64,000 bases of DNA from Blattamonas nauphoetae (taxonomy: Eukaryota > Preaxostyla > Oxymonadida): the NCBI GenBank assembly GCA_033064195.1, contig JARBJD010000220.1:1-64000 (forward strand). Reading direction: 5' to 3'. The position numbers and the translations under genes are program-made. Each line of letters starts with the position of its first letter. Position 1 is the first letter of the stretch. The notes under the pieces are model-generated. The model was not told the DNA's origin. It saw only the letters and a program-made list of their open reading frames with translations, and made no database searches. Positions 56,330 through 64,000 of the stretch are shown here, in pieces.

Positions 56330-59300
56330 ATGTTCGCCTTTCTCTCTCAACAACAAAAACTATCTCACTCGTTCCCATGCTCGATGAAAACATTATTATC
56401 TCAACTCGAACCAGCAGGAATTCTCAACAAACACACCGGCTGTGTAAACACTCTTTCGTTTCATAAAATCCCGAGATTCATGGGTTTGATATATTTGTGT
56501 CTATTCTCTGATTCAGCATCCGGTTCAGATGATGCTTCCATCGTTTTGTGGGATCTCCAAAACCAGACACCTATCACAACACTTTACACTCACTCAACAA
56601 ATGTTTTTGCCACATGTATTCATTTCGTTCGTCTTTTCAGTTTTTCCAGCTTTCTTTCCACATCGTGGTCCCCATATCCTGGCGTCAGGGGGAAACGATT
56701 CATTCGTCTTCACCCACGACGCCCTGTCCGGAGTTTCATGGTGCTATCCTCACCATCATCGCAAAGTAATGAAGTTAGTTGTGAATCCAATATATGTCGA
56801 CACTTTCATGACTTGTTCATTTGACGGGACGGTTCGACTTTTTGACACGAGGATGGACTACCCTGGATTGTTCAGCAGACCGAACGCCTCCCAAATTACC
56901 GCAAGACCGCGAAATAAATTGATATTCTCTCAGGGCGAGGGAGGAGGGTTCATCAATATGGACACACGAGCTGAGCTTTTGGAGGACGATTGTTGGGAAC
57001 GTCGAAACGAAGCAGAAATCCAATATATCCTCCAGTCATTCCAACCCAACCCCACAGAAGCCGAAAATCATGTCAGATTTACGGAATTATTCGCGAAACC
57101 TGACAGAACTGATGAACGCTCTGAATATCTTTCATCGCTCGTGCTGCAATACCCATCATCCAATTCCGTTCAATATCCAGCACAGCTTTTGGACGAACAC
57201 TTTGTGCAGTCGGTCCGGAAGGCACCGCAGGATCAAGGCAACCAACTGCACGGAATTGACATTCATCCCGATGGATGGAGATTCGCTGTGGCTGAGGAAA
57301 ACAGTGGGATCATTTCGCTGTTCGACCTTCGAATGATTGAGTGCCATAATCCAAGATGGTCGTCGATAGGCTCATTTATCCCAATATTCATGCAACAGCC
57401 AGATCCTGAACAGGATCGACCGTTCCCACCGCCACGAAGGAAAAAGAGCACAGTTGTGTCTTGTGCTTTTTCAAAAGATGGAACTCATATTGTGGCAAAC
57501 ACGATGAACAATGGAGTGTTCTTATTTGATGTGAACGCAGCCGAATCAAATCCGACTGTCGCGACTCCCCAATCAGAAGAGGAAATTCTCCCAAACTTCA
57601 GACGGATTGTCACTCTGCCTCGATATAATCCACCCACCCTTTCATTCACTCCACTTTCGGCCGAACACCAGGAAAACCTGACCTTCCTTCAGAACGTGTC
57701 GGAAGAATTCGAGAAGCAATCCTTCATCCGAACAGACATGTGGGATTCGCCAGACTCGCAGCGGAAGAACAAAACAGCGACTGTTTTAGAAGATAACATT
57801 GGATATCGCCCGTCTCTGCTGATGAGCGATGTCCGCGTGCCAATCACACTCTCTTTCCGACCACTCAACCCCGCGCACCCCGTCTTCACTCGAGCAGCCC
57901 AACAGCGAGCAGTGAAAGCGAGAGCGACGATTCGCTACAATTCGCAGCCTCGATTTGTGGATGTGAATGTGAACGACTTTCTGGCTGGTGTTGGGAAGTA
58001 TGTCGGAGTGAGAAGGACGAAGTTACCAGGCAGAGCGAGACCTGCACCCACTCAGCCCAAACGAGTGAATTGGGAAAGACACGATCGTCTTCTTGCGGAA
58101 ACAAATTTCTCGCAATTTCCTGAACACTTCGAAGAACGCCATCTTCAGCCGATCCAGCGACACTCTCCCAACCTCCCGACACTCCATTCGGTTGAGAACG
58201 ACTTTTCGGTGGAAGAGATGGAGAGACTGCTCAGAGCGGAGTTGGCGAATCAGTCAGGTTCGGATGTGATTGACGAATCTGATTCTGAAGATGCCGACGA
58301 CAATCCCGCTGACGAAGAGCCAGAAATGTTGTCTCTGCCGCAGATGGAGAGGGCGAGGATGGACTTTGAACAGAATCCGCAGGAACGGTTCCAGCGTCGT
58401 CCACGCCAACGCCTGCCCCGACGAACACAACCACGACGAGAACGCGCCGCTGGAATTGGGAGTCTGAACGAGCCACTCCCACAGCCACCCCCACCCTTCA
58501 CCCACACCGCCACTCCCTTCGTGTTCGACGGGCGAGAGTTCGAGCGAGTGGACTTCACTCTGCCGCAGTTCACACCATTCATTCACCATCGCCAGTCGGA
58601 TCACGTGGGAGCTGATCGGCTGAGCGCGCACTCAGACAGCGAAGACGACGAGTCAACTTTCGCGCAGTTTGTCAACCGCCGCTCACTCCCCGAACCGCCC
58701 ATCGATGCTCCCGAACTCCTCCATCTGCCCCGTCCACTCTCCGAGGTCGAGTCGCTCTCCCACGCTCAGCTCAGAATCCTGCGCGATTCGATTGTCGACG
58801 GTCGCCTGTCCATCCCCAGCCACTCCTCCGACCCTCCCCTTCTTCCTTCCACAGCCTGGCCATCCTCCATCCTTCAGGCACTCCCTTCGGAACTGCTCAC
58901 TCCACCAGACCAGTCGCCGTCTGCCGATCCTCCCCCTTTCTCTCCCGAACTTCAGACAGCCCCCCTCGCACGTGGGATGGAATCAGACAGCAGCCTGTCG
59001 ACGAGCTGGTCCACGGAGCACATGTCTGACTCTGACAGCAGCGATGGACGGTTCAGAGGAACACAGCCAGCGACAGAAAGCGAAGAAGAGGCGCTGGATC
59101 TGCTGAGTGAGGAAGGAATTCGTGACGACGACGAAGACGAAATTGCCGAAGCCGGCACGATTGCTGCACAAGCACCAAACTGGATTGGAAGGTTCACGTC
59201 GCATTCGTCTGTGCAGACATACAAACAGATCAACGTGGTGGAGATGGGAGAGGGAGGAGAGACGTTCATTTGTGTTGGGAGTGACGACAAGTGCGGTTTT

Positions 59301-59848
59301 GTGTATTCGCTTCGATTGCCACAACCTGAAGAAGTTGAACAGAGCGAGAGAATGACAGCAGCGAAGGAAAGAGAGCAGACCGAAGACGAACGAGCACAAA
59401 TGGAAGCAAGAAAGGAGCAAGAGCACTTGTGGGAAGAGTGGAGTGACTCTCGCGTCGTTGCTGTGCTTCCCCAGGACGACATTGTGAATGTGGTCGAGTG
59501 CGCCGAGCTGAACGGAGTGCTGACACTGGCAACGAGCGGGCTGAACAACACAATCACGATTTGGACAACTGGCCGGATCGGACCTGCCTCGAAGCCACTC
59601 ACCGAACCGACACGCCGTGTCCCATTTCTTTTGAAGACTGGTCTTTCTCCGAAATGCCGATGTTGTCGACGAGTGCGCCGTTTGGGAGGGCAGAGCGGAG
59701 AGTGCAGAGGGAGTGGTTGGAGTCGCAGGAGAGACTGTTTGAGCAGGCGACGTTGGATGGGGAGAGGGAGTTGGTGTTGCGAGGGATGCGACAGGCGTTC
59801 GAGCAGAATCGACAATCGTCTGTCCCTTCCAACTGCGTTATTTTCTAG
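56330..59848 (+). CDS. DCAF5/6/8-like WD40 protein
   Basis: Exon 1 ends at 56483 and exon 2 spans 56517-56615, with introns of 33 and about 34 bp; the rest is one long exon. The start is ATG 56330 or 56378. WD40 repeats: HTGCVNTLSFH, MASGSDDASIVLWDL, PHILASGGNDSFVFTH, VDTFMTCSFDGTVRLFD and FAVAEENSGIISLFDLRM. A long disordered, Asp/Ser- and Pro-rich insert follows (RRPRQRLPRRTQPRRER, LPSELLTPPDQSPSADPP), then further blades (FICVGSDDKCGFVYSL, LTLATSGLNNTITIWTTG). This split propeller with an acidic insert is typical of DDB1-CUL4-associated factors of the DCAF5/6/8 group. Near 59600-59640 the coding-like frame changes (to SFSEMPMLSTSAPFGRAERR, ending at TAG 59848), either through a tiny intron or a frameshift. 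It is the source of the fragment in the element at 23207-25048. Confidence 0.75.
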
Positions 59849-60027
59849 TCTTTGTGTCCAGACATCATTCTTCGTTTTCCACATTCTGTTTTTCTTTACA
59901 AATCGAGTCAGTCTCTCGTAATTTTCAACTTCCTCTCTTCAACTGCATGAATGACGAGAGTGACTGTGATATCACACTTTCCGAGCTGTTCAAAAGTGAA
60001 TGGGCATGATCGAACTCGTTTTTTCCT

Positions 60028-61098
60028 ATGGACAACTTATCCTGCCATGAACAGATTGTTCATGATCCGAGTATCTCACATGGTCCTGTTTCCGATCGTA
60101 TGGTGGTTCCAAAACAAGAACCATTCCTGACTTTCGATTCGAACTCACGAAAGTCGTTTGAAGAAAAATCGAGAATCTACTGTTCGCTTGTAGCCCTCGT
60201 GAAAGCAGAATACCCTTTTCACAATGTCCTTCTGGACAGAGCTGCCGAATTATAAAAAAGCCTCGAACCAAATGTGTTTACTGGAGATCTCCCAGCCAAA
60301 CTCGTCAATGACCTCGTTCACTCTTCAGCCGGATCACCTTCGGGGTTTGTTGAGAGCATTCTCACTCTGCTGTCATCTCCACACTCAACTGTAGTTGCAG
60401 CAGCAATGTCATTTCTGTCAAAGACAACTGGGCATTCATCAGCACACATTCTCATTCGTCTTGTGGAGTCAGATCTCATGACAAATGTCTTAGCAACTGT
60501 TCAACCTCACACACTACCAATTTCAAGCAATGAAAAGATGCTCTCCAATCTTTCCAATCTCGTCTACTCTCTCGCATGCCTCGCGTCTCCATCATTTCTC
60601 GAGAAACTTGCAATCACCTCTGCAGTCGACAAACGGAACCGTCGGGACATGATCTTCCAGAAGACCGTGCTCCCGTCGTCTCAGTTTCTGATGTTTCTGA
60701 TCTCAAATCGGCTCGTCCTCAGTGGAGACTTGATAGGTCACTTCATGTCTCTGTTGAGCATGCTCATTCTCATCGGTCCTTTTCATCTCCCAACATTGGA
60801 ATTTGTTGTCGCATCTCCAATTGTGATGACATTCTCAAGCTGTCTTCAATCTGTTGAAAACGACGGACATCTCTGCAAGACTCTCGTCATCGTTAATTCA
60901 CAGTACCAATGGAACAAAGAAGACAACGAAGCGGTCCAATGTGGGAAACGGATGACCCAAGCTCTGTTTTCGGAAGGCTTCGAGAGCTTCATCGAGCAGA
61001 CGCTGATGCGCAAAAAGGAAGAATTTTATGGTTTCAGTGTTGCCAATGATTGCCTGCCACTCTCAAAATTGCTGGGATCGAATGTGAAGAAGTTGTGA
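60028..61098 (+). CDS. Armadillo-like family protein with one in-frame TAA
   Basis: One frame from MDNLSCHEQIVHDPS to TGA at 61098, interrupted once by TAA at 60253-60255 (DRAAEL-stop-KSLEPN). The neighbouring copy reads DRAALFLKSLEPQ, so the stop falls where Leu is expected. Family signatures: EPFLTFDSNSRKSFEEKS, FQKTVLPSSQFLMFLISN and SEGFESFIEQTLMRKKE. It forms a tandem pair with the next gene at a period of about 1.94 kb, flanks included. A recent pseudogene is more likely than readthrough. Function unknown. Confidence 0.6.
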
Positions 61099-61119
61099 TC
61101 AGTTGCTTTGCCAATGACG

Positions 61120-61430
61120 TGATGACAATACCCCTCTCGAAATACTGCAACTCACTTCTGCGGACTCTCCTTGGATGTTGGGAATGCTGTGATTGCTGAT
61201 GCAGACGAACAGACAATCAGCGATCGCCTCCAACCGTCCAGAAGTGGTGTCCTCCTCTGGCATCGTCCTACTCAACGTGGATGTCTTTGATTGTCACATC
61301 GTCAACCGTCCTCTCTCCAATCAATTCGTGGTGTCCCTGCACGCGGCATTGTGATCACTTTAACCTTCACAGTGTGACTTTTGGACTATCTCAACGACAC
61401 GTCACGTTTATCTCGTCCAAATTGGATGCG
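61120..61430 (+). repeat. Conserved 3' flank of the armadillo-like family (copy 3)
   Basis: Same flank as at 30690-31080; here similarity extends further downstream into the upstream flank of the next gene copy (to about 61650) and is repeated after it. Confidence 0.6.
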
Positions 61431-61964
61431 CCCCACATTCCCGCCATTCCACAGCCATTCCCGCTTTGTTTTGTGGTGTGTTCTGATTTCATTGGATGTG
61501 TCTTTTGGTGGCATCAGTTGTTTCGTCTCTCTTTTTCATTTTGTTCTCCAATTCGATTTCTCGTTCGTCCTCATCTCTTCCGTTGTCTCTCCTGCTCAGC
61601 TATGAACTTGGAAAAGGTTCATCCACTCTGAAACTGTCATTGTCAATTTATCTTCGCTTTCTCGCAGATGAACACCGAATGCGCAACCTGATTGATCAGT
61701 GTACCCACTGGCTCGTTCTTTGATGTTCAGCCAGATTGCGATCGTCTGCTGATGAGATCCTTTTGAGATTGCCATTGAGTGTCCAGCCATGCGACGTTCT
61801 TTCCTCCTTTTCCTTCCCTACTCAGAAGTCTGATTCGTTGTCAAGGATGATTCAGCAGCTTCTCTTCTTCTGCATTTCATGACATCCAACAATTGTGCAT
61901 TGTGCAACTGGTTTTATCCTAAACACTTTTCCAAGTCGAATGGGATGATCCTCCCTGATTTTGA

Positions 61965-63026
61965 ATGGAAGAAAAATCCGATCCTTTGAACAATCCAATT
62001 GATTCAACTTTAATTCGGTTACCCGACTCACCTTCGAATATCGATCCGTTGCAGGAACCCTTCCTGAATTTCGATTCGAACTCCAGCATGTCGTTTGAGG
62101 ACCAGTCGACGATTTACCGTTCACTCGTAACCCTCGTGAAAGCAGAATCCCCATTCGACAATGCCATTCTTGACAGAGCTGCCCTGTTTTTGAAGAGCCT
62201 CGAACCGCAGTTGTTTGATCGAAAGCAAGCTACGAAACTCTTGACTAAGCTCGTTCTCTCTTCAGCTGGACCACCTTCTGGGTTTGTGAAGAGCATTCTC
62301 ACTCTGCTGTCATCTCCCCACATGATAATTGTTGCGGCAGCGCTATCTTTTTTGAACAACACATTTTATTCATCATCTCCAATGATTCAACTTCAACTCG
62401 TAGAATCAGATATCGTCACAAATGTTTTAGCGATTGTTCAACCTCACACACTTCCAATTTTGGGAAATGAAACGATACTCTTCAACCTGAACCATCTCAT
62501 CCGCAACACAACCAACCTCGCTCTTCCATCACATCTCAGCGAACTTGATATCACGACTGCTGTCGAAAAATCGAACCATCGTGAAATGATCTTCCAAAAG
62601 ATCGTGATTCCATCGTCTCAATTTGTGACATTTCTGATCTCAAATCAGAATATCCTCAATGGCGACTTGTTCACCTCATTCATGTATCTTTTGAGCACAC
62701 TCCTTCGAATCGGCCCTTATCATCGCCTAACATTGGAATTTGTTCTCGCATCTCCAATTGTGATGGCCTTGCCGTATTGTCTCTCGTTCAACGAAAACGA
62801 TGGACATCTCTGGATGACTCTCCTCAGCATCTATTCGCCGGATGATTGGAAGAAAAAAAGCCGGGAAGTGGTCCAATCTAACAAACGGATGATCCAAGCT
62901 CTGTTTTCGGAAGGCTTCGAAAGCTTTATCGAGCAGACGTTGATGCGCAACAAGGACGTGTCTTCAGGCAGAAGGCTCGTCAGATACTGCCACTCCATCT
63001 CACAAATGCTGGGATCGAATGTGTGA
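61965..63026 (+). CDS. Armadillo-like family protein
   Basis: Intact 353-residue frame, MEEKSDPLNNPIDSTL to TGA. Order of landmarks: LQEPFLNFDSNSSMSFEDQS, LVTLVKAESPFDNAILDRA, FQKIVIPSSQFVTFLISN and SEGFESFIEQTLMRNKD. Predicted helical throughout, without signal peptide, membrane span or acidic tail. Tandem copy of the 60.0-kb gene (about 1.94-kb period); C-terminal 50 residues are nearly identical between the two. Arm/HEAT-like scaffold by inference; function unknown. Confidence 0.7.
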   Translation: MEEKSDPLNNPIDSTLIRLPDSPSNIDPLQEPFLNFDSNSSMSFEDQSTIYRSLVTLVKAESPFDNAILDRAALFLKSLEPQLFDRKQATKLLTKLVLSSAGPPSGFVKSILTLLSSPHMIIVAAALSFLNNTFYSSSPMIQLQLVESDIVTNVLAIVQPHTLPILGNETILFNLNHLIRNTTNLALPSHLSELDITTAVEKSNHREMIFQKIVIPSSQFVTFLISNQNILNGDLFTSFMYLLSTLLRIGPYHRLTLEFVLASPIVMALPYCLSFNENDGHLWMTLLSIYSPDDWKKKSREVVQSNKRMIQALFSEGFESFIEQTLMRNKDVSSGRRLVRYCHSISQMLGSNV

Positions 63027-63069
63027 CTGTGACTCACTGCTATGACAATGACGTGTCGAAAGTCCCTCT

Positions 63070-63380
63070 CGAATGACTCCACACTCACTTTTGCTGACTC
63101 TTGTCGGATGTTGGGAATGCGATGATTGCTGGTGCAGACGAGCAGACCATCTGAGATCACCTCCAACCGTCCTGAAATGGTGTCCTCTTTTGGCTTCGTG
63201 CTTCTCAGCACGGATGTCTTTGATTGTCACATCGTCAACTGTCCTCTCTCCACACAATTCCTGACGTCACTGCGCGCGACTTTGTGATCCTTTTTCCTTT
63301 CGCAGTGTTCACTTTTGGATCAACTCCAAAACACGTCACGTTTATCTCGTCCAAATTGGATGTGCCCCACATTCCCGCCA
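63070..63380 (+). repeat. Conserved 3' flank of the armadillo-like family (copy 4)
   Basis: Fourth copy of the flank; closest to copy 3, including the AATTGGATGYGCCCCACATT block near 63354. Confidence 0.6.
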
Positions 63381-63767
63381 TTCCACAGCCATCCCCGCTT
63401 TGTTTTGTGGTGTGTTCTGATTTCTTGGTATTTGTCTTTTGGTTGCATCAGTTGTTCCGTCTCTCTTTTTCATTTTGTTCTCCAATTCGCTTTCTCTGTC
63501 CTCATCTCTTCTGTCGTCTCTCCTGCTCAGATCTGAACTTAGAAAATGTTCAGCTCCTCTGAAACTGTCGTTGTCACTTTATCTTCGCTTTCTCACAAAT
63601 CGACTCAAAAAGGGCAACCTGATTGAATCAGTGTGCCCCCTGGCTCATTCTTTGATTTTCAGCCAGATTACAATCGATCACTGATTGAAGCACCAACATC
63701 GTCCCTTTTCTGTCCTCTTAACGTCAATCGCACGCCACGTCCAATCCTCGTCTCGACGACGGCGATG

Positions 63768-63971
63768 AGGTTTGCGGGCGAGAAAGAACTGAAAAGGTGT
63801 TTGGAACGCGTGCTGCAAGGTGTGCTTCGCTTTCTCTCATTTTGTGATGTGCAGTGCGGGAAAACAGGGCATCTGAGTCGAGACTGTCCCAACCAGGACA
63901 CGCGAATCTGTTTCCTGTGTGGGGGCTTCGGGTATGTTTCCAGGGAATGTCCGAAGCGGGAACGGCATTAA
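63768..63971 (+). CDS. Zinc-knuckle (CCHC) protein, small or partial
   Basis: The C-terminal part of the 63633-63971 frame carries two zinc-knuckle-like units: VQCGKTGHLSRDCPNQ and CFLCGGFGYVSRECPKRERH, as in CNBP/GIS2-type nucleic-acid-binding proteins. The second has Tyr in place of the usual His, and the first lacks a normally spaced first Cys (CDVQC), so both may be weakened. A GTGCTT...GTGCAG segment (about 63822-63854) could be a short in-phase intron after RCLERVLQG. The upstream part resembles no known domain. The start is uncertain; ATG at 63768 (MRFAGEKELKRCL) is one option. Confidence 0.4.
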   Translation, partial: RFAGEKELKRCLERVLQGVLRFLSFCDVQCGKTGHLSRDCPNQDTRICFLCGGFGYVSRECPKRERH

Positions 63972-64000
63972 TTGGGGAGTTATTCATTTTTTTTTGCACT

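Noticed and set aside
58952-59884. 310-codon minus-strand ORF
   Set aside because: Antisense of the DCAF-type gene; its Ser/Arg richness reflects the Asp/Pro-rich sense strand.

Overview
This window is eukaryotic and looks like a fast-evolving metamonad protist, most likely an oxymonad of the Blattamonas type. That assignment is inference. It rests on very short GT-AG introns (mostly 29-65 bp, donors such as GTTTGY, GTATGY and GTCTGT), on compact housekeeping genes packed between multicopy lineage-specific gene families, and on large surface proteins with one C-terminal membrane span and a Lys/Glu-rich tail. The standard code fits: TAA, TAG and TGA all end genes, and long Gln-rich exons contain no in-frame TAA or TAG.

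Layout. 1-634 is a 30-bp minisatellite. 0.6-4 kb holds weak K/E-rich ORFs and one armadillo-like family gene (3090-3941). 4049-6482 is a DNA transposon with a recognisable transposase and 4-bp target duplications. 6.6-15.6 kb is a tandem duplication of an intron-rich gene encoding about 1,260 residues (A1, A2), with a broken surface-protein 5' end between the copies. 15.8-18.7 kb is a second broken surface-protein 5' end carrying a 2.27-kb transposon, butted against a coiled-coil gene. 20.7-22.5 kb is a coiled-coil/SPRY-like gene. 22.5-25.5 kb is an armadillo-like gene split by a gene-capturing (Pack-MULE-like) element. 25.7-29.3 kb is a surface-protein pseudogene split by a 1.4-kb fold-back element. 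29.6-33.7 kb has two more armadillo-like genes and a small relative of the 4-kb transposon. 35-39.5 kb is a surface-protein gene with a hAT-like MITE in it. 39.8-47.8 kb is a transposon graveyard: three long palindromes built from a shredded hAT transposon, a second hAT-like MITE, and pogo-like and mariner-like transposase relics. 49.3-59.9 kb is a housekeeping block with a ZNF598/Hel2 ribosome-collision ubiquitin ligase, the U-box cyclophilin PPIL2 and a DCAF-type WD40 protein. 60-63 kb is a tandem pair of armadillo-like genes, and the right edge has a zinc-knuckle ORF.

The main result is a set of mobile elements whose exact ends and target duplications can be read here because they sit in host coding sequence or in one copy of a duplicated segment. 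In five cases (MULE-like, TA-flanked fold-back, hAT-like MITE at 36.6 kb, the 8-bp-TSD 2.27-kb element, and the 4-bp-TSD 860-bp element), removing the element plus one duplication restores either the host reading frame or the sequence of a paralogous empty site. The most striking element (23207-25048) carries a roughly 0.9-kb piece of the DCAF-type gene that lies 33 kb downstream in the same window, internally deleted and fused to a second sequence of unknown origin.
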